9,002 nt of DNA from Candidatus Saccharimonadota bacterium (GCA_029237755.1 JAQZBT010000028.1:1-9002); one strand, 5' to 3'; shown: positions 1 to 5,551, counted from the first letter of the stretch. Translations and numbers: made by a program. Notes: generated from the letters alone by a model not told the origin.

Positions 1-973
1 CAGCATTCAAGACATTCTGCCGCTGCTCGAGAAGATTGCCCAAGGCGGCAAGAAGGAGTTGGTGATCATCGCTGAGGATGTAGAGGGTGAGGCTCTAGCT
101 ACGCTCGTGCTCAACCGCCTCAAGGGTGTCTTTAACACCCTGGCCATCAAGGCTCCGGCCTTTGGTGACCGCCGCAAGGCGATCCTGCAGGACATCGCTG
201 TTCTGACCGGCGCCACGGTTATCACTGAGGAGCAGGGCATTACGTTCGAGAACGCCACGCTCGACATGCTGGGTTCGGCTCGCAAGATAATCGCCTCGAA
301 GGATGACACCACCCTGATCGAAGGCGTGGGTGATCCCAAGGAAGTGGCTGCTCGCATCGCCGAGATCAAGGCTCAGATTGAGCACGCCTCGAGCGAGTAC
401 GACAAAGAGAACCTGGAGAAGCGCCTCGCCGCTTTGGCTGGTAAGGTAGCCGTGATCAAGGTCGGTGGCGCTACTGAGACTGAAATTGAAGAGAAGAAGT
501 TCCGCGTTGACGACGCCGTGGCTGCGACCAAGGCCGCTGTAGCCGAGGGCATCGTGCCTGGTGGTGGCGTGACACTGGTGGACTTGAGCAAGAAGCTGAG
601 CGTCGAGCCGACCAAGATCGGCTCGTCCGAGGAGGCCGGTCACCTGGTGCTGAAGCGCGCGCTGGTGCAGCCGTTCCGCGAACTAATGCGCAACGCTGGT
701 CTGAACCCCGACGAGAAGCTGCCTCAAGTGCTCGCGGGCAAGGGCGGACAGGGCTTCGACGTCAACGACCCGAAGGCCATCGTGGACCTGAAGGCCAAGG
801 GTATCGTGGACCCGGCCAAGGTAACGCGTGAGGCGGTCATCAACGCCGTCTCGATTGCTGGTACCGCTATGACCATGGGCTCGCTCATTGTGGACATCCC
901 CGAAGAGAAGAGTGCTGCTGGCGAAGGCGGCGGTATGCCCGGTGGCATGGGCGGGATGATGGGCGGCTACTAA
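1..973 (+). CDS. groL: Chaperonin GroEL (Hsp60), C-terminal part; 5' end outside window
   Basis: ATP-driven cytosolic chaperonin subunit that forms 14-mer double rings and folds proteins with the GroES lid. The reading frame is open from base 2 (SIQDILPLLEKIAQGGKKEL), so the gene starts before the window. A TTG at 59 is an internal Leu codon, not a start. About 323 residues are present, from roughly the middle of the apical domain to the end. Visible landmarks: IIAEDVEGEAL and KAPAFGDRRK of the apical domain; VDDA at about 509-520, whose second Asp (codon 512-514) aligns with E. coli catalytic Asp398; PGGGVTL (ATP-binding Gly415 region); and IVDPAKVTR, whose Asp (codon 809-811) aligns with Asp495. 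The tail is the usual Gly/Met-rich GGM repeat but ends in Tyr. No frameshift or lost key residue is visible. A strong terminator follows, so groEL is last in its transcript; groES cannot be assessed from this window. Identification is essentially certain. Confidence 0.98.
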   Translation, partial: SIQDILPLLEKIAQGGKKELVIIAEDVEGEALATLVLNRLKGVFNTLAIKAPAFGDRRKAILQDIAVLTGATVITEEQGITFENATLDMLGSARKIIASKDDTTLIEGVGDPKEVAARIAEIKAQIEHASSEYDKENLEKRLAALAGKVAVIKVGGATETEIEEKKFRVDDAVAATKAAVAEGIVPGGGVTLVDLSKKLSVEPTKIGSSEEAGHLVLKRALVQPFRELMRNAGLNPDEKLPQVLAGKGGQGFDVNDPKAIVDLKAKGIVDPAKVTREAVINAVSIAGTAMTMGSLIVDIPEEKSAAGEGGGMPGGMGGMMGGY

Positions 974-990
974 GCTCCGCTCCCTGATAA

Positions 991-1020
991 AAAAGAGAGG
1001 CCTAACCGGCCTCTCTTTTT
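991..1020 (+). terminator. Rho-independent terminator after groEL
   Basis: An 8-bp perfect stem (GAGAGGCC at 995-1002, GGCCTCTC at 1008-1015) has a 5-nt loop and is followed by TTTTT. The A-run before the stem pairs with the T-run, so it could also work on the opposite strand. It starts 18 nt after the groEL stop codon. Confidence 0.93.
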
Positions 1021-1025
1021 GGTTG

Positions 1026-1031
1026 TAGGAT
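1026..1031 (+). promoter_or_regulatory. Probable -10 box for yaaA (leaderless)
   Basis: TAGGAT fits TAnnnT and lies 7 nt before the yaaA ATG, which would place the transcription start at or next to the A of ATG. No convincing -35 box is visible at 17 nt, where the groEL terminator lies. The only Shine-Dalgarno-like stretch (AGGG, 1033-1036) is too close to the ATG to work normally. The call rests on the same arrangement recurring before three other genes in the window. Confidence 0.5.
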
Positions 1032-1038
1032 TAGGGAC

Positions 1039-1815
1039 ATGATTATTCTGCTCCACTCATCGAAGACCATGCGGTCGCCGCATAGCGCCGCAAAGCTCAG
1101 ACAGCCGGAGCTACTGGGAAAGGCCAGGGAGCTGGCGGCGTATATGACGACGCTGTCGCCTGGGCAGATCGGGAAGTCGATGCATGTGTCGGGAGCATTG
1201 GCTGCGAAGACCCACGAGTTGCTGAATGGCTGGACCGATGCGCCCGAAAAGCAATCTGTAGCGATGGATAGTTTCGTCGGGGATATCTATAGCGGACTGA
1301 GGGCTGGGGACTTGTCGGAGGATGACCGGACCTATGCCGACGAGCATCTAAGGATTCTGTCCGGGCTATACGGGATCCTCAGGCCGCTGGACGGCATCTG
1401 TCCGTACCGACTGGAGTTGGGATACCGCTTACCTGATCCCAGGTATACCGACCTATACAAGTTTTGGGGCGAGGCGATTGCCCGCACGCTCCCCGATGAG
1501 GGGCCGGTGATTAATCTGTCGTCTGTCGAATATAGCCGGACGGTGACGCCCTACGTGGCGGCGGAGCGGGTGGTGAGCCCCAGGTTCCTGACCGTGAACC
1601 CGGAGACCCGGGAGCCGGAGTTTGTGGTGGTGCATGCCAAGATTGCGCGTGGGGCGTTTGCACGGTGGCTGATAACGTCGCGGTCTGGAATTGAGCAGCT
1701 GACAGATTTTGCCGACATCGGGTACCGGCATAACCCGGAATTGAGCACGCCTGAGGAGCCGGCGTTTGTGTGCGAGACGTTCGAAGGCAAGGGCCGGAGC
1801 GTGAGACTGCAATAG
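1039..1815 (+). CDS. yaaA: YaaA family peroxide stress protein (UPF0246/DUF328)
   Basis: At 258 aa, the same length as the E. coli protein as I recall it, this reads as YaaA from end to end: N-terminal MIILLHSSKTM (E. coli MLILISPAKTL), FVGDIYSGL at 79-87, LSGLYGILRPLDGICPYRLELG at 107-128 (the family's signature block), LYKFWG at 139-144, VINLSSVEYSRTV at 157-169 and HAKIARGAFARW at 199-210. In E. coli, YaaA is induced by OxyR during H2O2 stress and lowers free intracellular iron, limiting Fenton damage to DNA; the fold includes a helix-hairpin-helix-like element with reported DNA binding. It is a soluble cytosolic protein with no signal or membrane segment. The ATG at 1039 is chosen because it gives the full family N-terminus. 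It stands alone between the groEL terminator and the paralog pair. Nothing resembling an OxyR site is evident. The family call is secure; the role in this lineage is inferred. Confidence 0.95.
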   Translation: MIILLHSSKTMRSPHSAAKLRQPELLGKARELAAYMTTLSPGQIGKSMHVSGALAAKTHELLNGWTDAPEKQSVAMDSFVGDIYSGLRAGDLSEDDRTYADEHLRILSGLYGILRPLDGICPYRLELGYRLPDPRYTDLYKFWGEAIARTLPDEGPVINLSSVEYSRTVTPYVAAERVVSPRFLTVNPETREPEFVVVHAKIARGAFARWLITSRSGIEQLTDFADIGYRHNPELSTPEEPAFVCETFEGKGRSVRLQ

Positions 1816-1828
1816 GCCTCCGTTTTTT
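1795..1828 (+). terminator. Possible weak terminator at the yaaA 3' end
   Basis: CGGAG (1795-1799, inside the yaaA coding end) can pair with CTCCG (1818-1822), which is followed directly by TTTTTT (1823-1828). The stem is only 5 bp with an 18-nt loop, so this is weak. A competing hairpin, GCCTCCG with CGGGGC (1816-1834), puts the T-run in its loop and would not terminate. Confidence 0.3.
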
Positions 1829-1838
1829 CGGGGCAAAA

Positions 1839-1847
1839 TGCTAGGCT
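1839..1847 (+). promoter_or_regulatory. Extended -10 promoter (TGCTAGGCT) for the 1854 gene, leaderless
   Basis: TG-C-TAGGCT is an extended -10 element (TGn followed by TAnnnT). It ends 6 nt before the ATG at 1854, so transcription should begin at or beside the start codon. The same 9-mer at the same distance precedes the next gene at 2907. No -35 match is evident; extended -10 promoters often lack one. No Shine-Dalgarno sequence precedes the ATG. Confidence 0.65.
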
Positions 1848-1853
1848 TAAGAT

Positions 1854-2882
1854 ATGCAACCCCACGGACCATCTGGATCGGAAGCGGGCGCCCACGGGGC
1901 CGAGATGCACCGGGTACACGAGGCGGAGAGTCACAGCAATGTGCTGACGGCTGTGCCGCAGCATGTGGAGGCTCCTGCAGAGGCGCCCGAGGTAGAGCCT
2001 CACGTTCGCCGTTCGGTAGACACTATCACGGTCAAGCCCTGGACGGTGCCGGAGCGAACGGACCTATCGGAGCTGGCCGAACCCCAGGTTGAGCAACCCC
2101 AGCCTTACTTGGTGCAGCCGGAGACCGACCTGGAAGCCAGCACCGGCTTGGGGACTCCGACAGCCTACGAGGATTTTGAGGCAAGGTTCGCCGATATTCG
2201 CAATGAAATCAATCGTCATGAGCATCCAATGGTAGGCGCAGGGTCGGCCAAGGAGGCTTACATTGACGAAGAAACGGAGAGCAAACAGCTCCTGAAGTTC
2301 GGCAAGCTGATGCTGGCTGCCCCGAGTGCCGCACAGGAGGAGATAGAGCTAAACCGGCTGCGGGCGCGCGGCAGGCTGTCGCCGACCCAACGGGATAAGA
2401 TGAACTACGCCAAGCGAATGCTCTGCGCGTACAACCAACTCTTGAGCTCGTTGATACGCGATAACGAGGAGGCATTGCCGCGGCAGAAGCTAAAAGAATG
2501 GATGATTGAGTCATCACATGGCAATGAAGCTTGGGCGAGGCGCACGCTAGCCGGCGCCGCGGCTGAGGTGGCGGCGGAAAAGTTGCTGTCAGAGGTAGTG
2601 ACCAACGTGGAACACGGTGACTTGGATCAGGACTTGAAGGGCCAGGACCTGGTGTTTGACGAAACGCCTTCCGGATACAGTTCGGTGGACGTTAAGCTCC
2701 TCGCGAGTCCGACAGGAAATCCGGTGGAGCCGGGGCTAAGGGGCAATCTGACGCTGTACATTGACCCGTCAGAAATGGATCACGAAGGCTATGAGGTGCT
2801 GCCAGAGCACGCCGAAATGTACAAAATATCGCTCGAACATGCGCTGATGGGCGATCAAACAGACTACGAACTCGCAGGTTAA
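1854..2882 (+). CDS. Unrecognised protein with PD-(D/E)XK nuclease-like C-terminal module (paralog A)
   Basis: I do not recognise this 342-aa protein as a named family. Residues 1 to about 105 are rich in Pro, Glu, His and Ala and look disordered. Residues 105-230 are mostly helical and charged. Residues 185-281 align with the next gene's product: YNQLLSSLI at 193-201, W216, a Ser and Gly at 220-223, WARRTLAGAAAEVA at 227-240, DLKGQD at 260-265 and VDVK at 278-281. Glu238 in a helix, Asp265, then Asp279-x-Lys281 after a 14-residue step into a hydrophobic strand fits the PD-(D/E)XK order, which would predict a metal-dependent nuclease or a relative. This is inference from motif order only. There is no signal peptide or membrane segment. 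The ATG at 1854 is chosen because an extended -10 sits exactly 6 nt upstream; no Shine-Dalgarno exists. An ATG at 1838 lies in another frame, inside the promoter. Alternatives are a DNA-binding or structural protein that keeps the fold without activity. Confidence 0.85.
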   Translation: MQPHGPSGSEAGAHGAEMHRVHEAESHSNVLTAVPQHVEAPAEAPEVEPHVRRSVDTITVKPWTVPERTDLSELAEPQVEQPQPYLVQPETDLEASTGLGTPTAYEDFEARFADIRNEINRHEHPMVGAGSAKEAYIDEETESKQLLKFGKLMLAAPSAAQEEIELNRLRARGRLSPTQRDKMNYAKRMLCAYNQLLSSLIRDNEEALPRQKLKEWMIESSHGNEAWARRTLAGAAAEVAAEKLLSEVVTNVEHGDLDQDLKGQDLVFDETPSGYSSVDVKLLASPTGNPVEPGLRGNLTLYIDPSEMDHEGYEVLPEHAEMYKISLEHALMGDQTDYELAG

Positions 2883-2891
2883 TGCTCAAAG

Positions 2892-2900
2892 TGCTAGGCT
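2892..2900 (+). promoter_or_regulatory. Extended -10 promoter (TGCTAGGCT) for the 2907 gene, leaderless
   Basis: This 9-mer is identical to the one before the 1854 gene, and the following TTAA... context and the 6-nt gap to the ATG are also the same. It fills most of the 24-nt space between the two paralogs, so the second gene can be transcribed on its own. No -35 match or Shine-Dalgarno is seen. Confidence 0.65.
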
Positions 2901-2906
2901 TAAATC

Positions 2907-3734
2907 ATGAAGATCGATGATGGGTTCTCGGCCCGTGAAGAGAGCGCACATAGCCGCAAGCCGCTGACGCGGGAGATGTTCCAGCAACGGGCGGCGGAGG
3001 TTCTGAACCTGATCGCCCATTTGAGGCACGAGCTGGGCTTGACCGAGGCTATCAACGTGGTGGTCGACCGGTTCGTCGACGGTGAACCACACCCTGAGCT
3101 GAGGCGGTTCGCTGAGGTGCTGGGCATGGCGCGGCGGCAGGCAATGCTGCAGCACCGGCTCGATGATGACCGCGAAGCACTGCACCACGGCCACTTGAGC
3201 CACGACGAGTTAGTATCGACCGGCCATCACTACGAGATGCTGCGGCACGAGGCCTGTCGGTACAACCATCTGCTGCGGAGTCTGATCGAGGGCTGCAATG
3301 AGTACTTTACCCGCGACGAGCTGATGAAATGGCTGGTGAGCGCGAGCCAAGGCCGGCCGGATTGGGCCAAGTCGCAGCTAACGGGAGCCAGCTCGGAAGT
3401 GGCGCTGCACGCCGCGCTGCAGGGATTGCCTGAGCTGCGTTATCTGCGGTATGCGACGTTGGAGGAGGACCTGGCGGGATACGACTTTGTGGCTGAGTGG
3501 CAGGGTAGCCTGCTGACTATCGACGCCAAGACCGGTTTCTACCAACCATTGAGTGAGCGCAAACACGGTCACCGGCACCTGGAGATTTCGGTCCCGCGGG
3601 AGTCGGTGAAGGACTTCCGGGTGACCCGGCGCGGGCTTGATCTATTGCGCCGCGACGTCAGGCAGGCGCTGCACCGCAACCAAGGAGTGGAGCGGCACGG
3701 ACCGCATCACCACTACCGCGCTGCTACCGCTTAG
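2907..3734 (+). CDS. Unrecognised protein with PD-(D/E)XK nuclease-like module (paralog B)
   Basis: This 275-aa protein is a diverged paralog of the preceding gene product. It lacks that protein's long disordered N-terminus. Residues 17-120 are helical and His/Arg-rich. The shared block is YNHLLRSLI at 119-127, W142, SQG at 147-149, WAKSQLTGASSEVALHAAL at 153-171, DLAGYDFVAEW at 188-198 and LLTIDAKTG at 202-210. Glu164, Asp193 and Asp206-Ala-Lys208 are in PD-(D/E)XK order; the 13-residue step from Asp193 to Asp206 and the hydrophobic strand before DAK are typical of restriction-endonuclease-fold enzymes. The catalytic set looks more canonical here than in paralog A. The C-terminus has a His cluster (HGPHHHY, 264-270) that could bind metal or be a simple tail. 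It is soluble, with no signal peptide. It has its own promoter in the 24-nt gap. It could be a DNA repair, defence, DNA-uptake or recycling nuclease; the sequence does not decide. Confidence 0.87.
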   Translation: MKIDDGFSAREESAHSRKPLTREMFQQRAAEVLNLIAHLRHELGLTEAINVVVDRFVDGEPHPELRRFAEVLGMARRQAMLQHRLDDDREALHHGHLSHDELVSTGHHYEMLRHEACRYNHLLRSLIEGCNEYFTRDELMKWLVSASQGRPDWAKSQLTGASSEVALHAALQGLPELRYLRYATLEEDLAGYDFVAEWQGSLLTIDAKTGFYQPLSERKHGHRHLEISVPRESVKDFRVTRRGLDLLRRDVRQALHRNQGVERHGPHHHYRAATA

Positions 3735-3736
3735 GA

Positions 3737-3765
3737 TTGCACTTTCCATGGAATAGTGGTAGGCT
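3737..3765 (+). promoter_or_regulatory. Strong promoter: TTGCAC, 17-nt spacer, extended -10 TGGTAGGCT
   Basis: The -35 TTGCAC (3737-3742) and -10 TAGGCT (3760-3765) have the ideal 17-nt spacing, plus a TGn extension (3757-3759). Transcription should start near 3772. It begins just after the stop of paralog B. Unlike the two similar promoters upstream, no ATG follows at 6 nt: the stretch 3755-3774 matches 16 of 20 bases around paralog B's promoter and start, but the ATG position reads AGT. It is therefore likely to drive a long-leader transcript into 3969-4366. Confidence 0.7.
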
Positions 3766-3771
3766 TCAATC

Positions 3772-3968
3772 AGTATCGTTCATTGATGCGTTAACAACCC
3801 AATCGTGGAAAGAAAAGGGCAAGCTTTTGCAGGCGGCGACTCTATTCCTAGCGTAATTCGCTGGATTAGTGTGGCCGATTTTTGTTATATGCGCCCCGGA
3901 TGGTTGCGGGCGGTCTGGCCTTGAGGTGGTTCAAGGTCAGTTCGTCCGTAACCAATCTGGAGGCTATT
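3772..3968 (+). promoter_or_regulatory. Structured 5' leader, about 200 nt, no coding
   Basis: The stretch between the promoter and the first Shine-Dalgarno site has no plausible ORF on either strand. Its clearest element is a 10-bp hairpin: CTGGCCTTGA (3915-3924), a 6-nt loop, then TCAAGGTCAG (3931-3940), with a single G-U pair. A smaller hairpin CTAGCG/CGCTGG with loop TAATT lies at 3849-3865. ACCAATC at 3951-3957 and CCAATC at 3799-3804 can each pair with GATTGGT at 4019-4025. This could be a cis-acting control leader or part of a non-coding RNA. It does not match tmRNA, RNase P RNA or any riboswitch I can recognise by eye. Confidence 0.4.
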
Positions 3969-4055
3969 ATGAGCAAACAGACTGGGACAAACCAATCGTG
4001 CTTCGGTAGTGCGGGCAAGATTGGTCAACCAAACCTGCGAGGGAGGCAGACATGA
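3969..4055 (+). CDS. 28-codon small ORF, possible leader peptide
   Basis: The ATG at 3969 has a good Shine-Dalgarno (TGGAGG, 3958-3963) 5 nt upstream. The 28-residue product begins MSKQTGTNQSCFGSAG and ends NLRGRQT; it is polar and basic with one Cys and no membrane segment. Its TGA overlaps the ATG of the next ORF as ATGA, a classic translational-coupling arrangement. The RNA of this ORF also holds a 7-bp pairing, ACCAATC (3991-3997) with GATTGGT (4019-4025), so ribosome movement through it could affect access to the next gene's start. It may be a leader peptide, a small protein in its own right, or chance. The ribosome site plus exact overlap favour real translation. Confidence 0.5.
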   Translation: MSKQTGTNQSCFGSAGKIGQPNLRGRQT

Positions 4056-4366
4056 GCACTTTCCAGGCTCCGGCACCGCTAGCTGAGCTGCTCACACAAT
4101 ACCGGCGACCCGCCGATATCCATGAAGCCATCCGCGACGACCTAGAAGACCGCTCCCGAGCGGCCATCGAGCCTCTCTTGAAGGCTCTGCGCCAGCTGGA
4201 AGGGGTCGAAACGGCACAGCTGATCGCCAAGTATCAGGCGGCCCTGAAGAACGGCCCCCAGGTCTACCGGTCCATGATCGCAGACGATCTCGGTGAGCTG
4301 GTCCTCGACATGGCGTCGGTGCATGCGCTGCTTGAAGGGCGCGTGCTCTCGTCAATGGCAGCGTAA
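4052..4366 (+). CDS. Unrecognised small helical protein, 104 aa
   Basis: I do not recognise this protein. The ATG at 4052 has GGGAGG (4041-4046) 5 nt upstream and overlaps the preceding small ORF's stop; an in-frame TAG at 4007 rules out a longer form unless an in-frame alternative start is used. The protein is predicted almost entirely alpha-helical: about 7-20, then a long amphipathic stretch from 23 (IHEAIRDDLEDRSRAAIEPL) through 68 with heptad-like Leu/Ala spacing, and a last helix around 73-100. It has no Cys, no membrane segment and no obvious catalytic motif. It could be a small regulator, adaptor or coiled-coil dimer. It sits in a unit of its own between a strong promoter (3737-3765) and a terminator (4451-4472), separate from the isomerase gene downstream. 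Codon choice looks like its neighbours by eye. Confidence 0.75.
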   Translation: MSTFQAPAPLAELLTQYRRPADIHEAIRDDLEDRSRAAIEPLLKALRQLEGVETAQLIAKYQAALKNGPQVYRSMIADDLGELVLDMASVHALLEGRVLSSMAA

Positions 4367-4397
4367 GCTGCGCCCCGAGAAAATCACGATGGGTGTT

Positions 4398-4443
4398 GGG
4401 GCCCGACGATGTTTCTGCCGAGAGGCGGACGTCATCGGGCCCC
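4398..4443 (+). other. Long GAGA-capped RNA rod before a terminator
   Basis: An almost continuous hairpin: GGGGCCCGA (4398-4406) pairs perfectly with TCGGGCCCC (4435-4443). Further in, after one C-A mismatch and a 2-nt bulge, are a GATG/CGTC helix (4408-4411 with 4430-4433) and TCTGCC/GGCGGA (4414-4419 with 4424-4429), closed by a GAGA tetraloop (4420-4423, GNRA type). About 19 base pairs form in total. It lies 31 nt after the 104-aa stop and just before a terminator, so it may stabilise the transcript's 3' end or be the body of a small RNA. Confidence 0.6.
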
Positions 4444-4450
4444 CGGCCCA

Positions 4451-4472
4451 CCCCCTCATTCGGGGGCTTTTT
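4451..4472 (+). terminator. Rho-independent terminator closing the 3772-4366 unit
   Basis: CCCCC (4451-4455), a 6-nt loop TCATTC and GGGGG (4462-4466) are followed by CTTTTT. The stem is short but all G-C, and the T-run is good. GGGTG at 4391-4395 could instead pair with CACCC at 4449-4453 and would then take up part of the terminator's left arm. Confidence 0.75.
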
Positions 4473-4486
4473 GCGGTTGCGTCAGA

Positions 4487-4492
4487 TATAAT
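4487..4492 (+). promoter_or_regulatory. -10 box TATAAT for the isomerase gene
   Basis: A perfect TATAAT lies 21 nt before the ATG at 4514, giving a predicted start near 4499. That leaves a short leader just able to carry the Shine-Dalgarno at 4501-4506. No good -35 box is seen at 16-18 nt, where the upstream terminator lies. Confidence 0.6.
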
Positions 4493-4500
4493 GGCCGTTG

Positions 4501-4506
4501 AAGGAG
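4501..4506 (+). promoter_or_regulatory. Shine-Dalgarno site deciding the isomerase start
   Basis: AAGGAG sits 7 nt before the ATG at 4514, which is ideal. A TTG two codons earlier (4508) would be only 1 nt from it, so the ATG is preferred. Confidence 0.85.
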
Positions 4507-4513
4507 ATTGCCC

Positions 4514-5548
4514 ATGCTGGACCAAGCCGACTACATTGCCCGTTATGACAAAGAAGACGTATTAGGAATAATGGGCAAGTTGCCGGAGCAGCTGGCTTAC
4601 AAATTCGAGGAAGTCGAGGGCTACAAAGAGCTGGGCAAGCCAGCGAATATCGTGTTGGCAGGCGTTGGCGGTTCAGCGCAGCCGGCGGAGTTTATCAAGA
4701 CCTGGCTGGGCGAGAAGTTGAAGGTGCCGTTTGTGATCGCCCGCGACTACTCGTTGCCGGGTTTTGTGGGCAAGGACACGCTCGTAATTGCTTCGAGTTA
4801 TTCGGGTAACACTGAAGAGACACTGTCAGCATTGAAAGAGGCCGAGCAGGTCGGTGCCAAGATCGTGGTGATGGCGTCGGGCGGCAAGCTGGTGGAGGCG
4901 GCCAAGGCGGGCGGTCACCCGGCATTCGTATTGCCGTCGGCCTTCCAGCCGCGTATGGCGGTGCTGTACGCCGTTAAAGCGGTCGCGACTATGCTGGAGC
5001 AGCTTGGGCTCGTGGAAGGCGCTGTAGCGGAGCTGGAGAGCGCAGGAGAGTGGTTGGCGCAGCAGAACCTCGAGCAGTGGGCGGGTAAGACGCCGCAGAA
5101 GGAGAATTCGGCTAAGCAGATCGCCAGCGAGCTGGTAGGGCACCCGGTAGTGGTCTACGCTGGCCCGGTACTGGCGTTTGCGGCAATGAAGTGGAAGATC
5201 GCGTTCAACGAGAACGCCAAGAACATATCGTTTTACAACTATTTCCCTGAGCTCAACCACAACGAGTTCCAGGGGTGGCTCAATCCGCAGAAATCTGGCC
5301 TCAAGGTTGTGGAGTTACGTTCGAACCTGGACCACGAGCGGGTGCAGAAGCGCTTCGAGGTGACCAACCAACTGCATAGCAGCATCTTCAAGCCTATCGA
5401 GGTCAATGCGGCGGGCGAGACGAAGCTGGAGCAGTTGCTGTGGGTGATTGCCCTGGGCGAGCACGTCGCGACCTACCTGGCGGTGCTCAACCAGGTGGAC
5501 CCGATGCCGGTCGATCTGGTAGAAGAGTTTAAAAAGCGCCTCGGCTAA
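4514..5548 (+). CDS. Bifunctional phosphoglucose/phosphomannose isomerase (SIS fold)
   Basis: Cytosolic sugar isomerase of the PGI/PMI family first known from archaea. It interconverts glucose-6-phosphate and fructose-6-phosphate, and mannose-6-phosphate and fructose-6-phosphate, linking glycolysis and sugar-nucleotide supply. At 344 aa it has the family's normal length, much shorter than classical Pgi. The N-terminal SIS domain has NIVLAGVGGSAQ at 45-56 and the phosphate-binding SSYSGNTEET at 94-103. The second SIS domain has KWKIAFNENAK at 226-236 and FPELNHNEF at 244-252. Glu233 and His249 are 16 residues apart, as are the catalytic Glu203 and His219 of the Pyrobaculum enzyme as I recall them. 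The C-terminal VDPMPVDLVEEFKKRL (328-343) is the usual ending. Position 50-56 reads GVGGSAQ where many members have G-M-G-G-S. It is transcribed alone from its own -10 box. A single-activity member of the same family is the main alternative. Confidence 0.92.
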   Translation: MLDQADYIARYDKEDVLGIMGKLPEQLAYKFEEVEGYKELGKPANIVLAGVGGSAQPAEFIKTWLGEKLKVPFVIARDYSLPGFVGKDTLVIASSYSGNTEETLSALKEAEQVGAKIVVMASGGKLVEAAKAGGHPAFVLPSAFQPRMAVLYAVKAVATMLEQLGLVEGAVAELESAGEWLAQQNLEQWAGKTPQKENSAKQIASELVGHPVVVYAGPVLAFAAMKWKIAFNENAKNISFYNYFPELNHNEFQGWLNPQKSGLKVVELRSNLDHERVQKRFEVTNQLHSSIFKPIEVNAAGETKLEQLLWVIALGEHVATYLAVLNQVDPMPVDLVEEFKKRLG

Positions 5549-5551
5549 TCG

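Noticed and set aside
95..643. 182-aa minus-strand open frame opposite groEL
   Set aside because: It lies wholly within the groEL coding frame, has no family resemblance, and long antisense frames are expected in GC-rich coding DNA. The same applies to the other antisense frames over yaaA, the isomerase, both ABC genes and the 7762 gene.
1816..1834. Hairpin GCCTCCG / CGGGGC with TTTTTT in the loop as the yaaA terminator
   Set aside because: The T-run is in the loop rather than after the stem, so it cannot act as a normal intrinsic terminator. A weak alternative at 1795-1828 is listed instead.
1838..2092. 84-aa open frame starting at an ATG inside the TGCTAGGCT box
   Set aside because: It overlaps paralog A in another frame, has atypical composition, and its start lies in that gene's promoter.
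3889..3924. Trp-containing 11-codon ORF (MRPGWLRAVWP) as a trp-type leader peptide
   Set aside because: No Shine-Dalgarno, only two non-adjacent Trp codons, no tryptophan gene downstream and no attenuator-terminator after it.
3987..4001. 14-nt near-repeat of 3794-3807 as attachment-site or insertion-element boundaries
   Set aside because: Too short and imperfect, and no integrase, transposase or inverted ends occur between the copies. The repeats are better explained as pairing elements.
3772..4473. tmRNA, RNase P RNA or a CPR-type intron
   Set aside because: No tRNA-like acceptor end, tag-peptide region, conserved RNase P core or homing endonuclease was recognisable.
4508..4513. TTG at 4508 as the isomerase start
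   Set aside because: It would lie 1 nt from the Shine-Dalgarno; the ATG at 4514 is ideally spaced at 7 nt.
4293..4565. 90-aa open frame bridging the 104-aa gene and the isomerase start
   Set aside because: It runs through the long hairpin, terminator and promoter, has no ribosome site, and its sequence is not protein-like.
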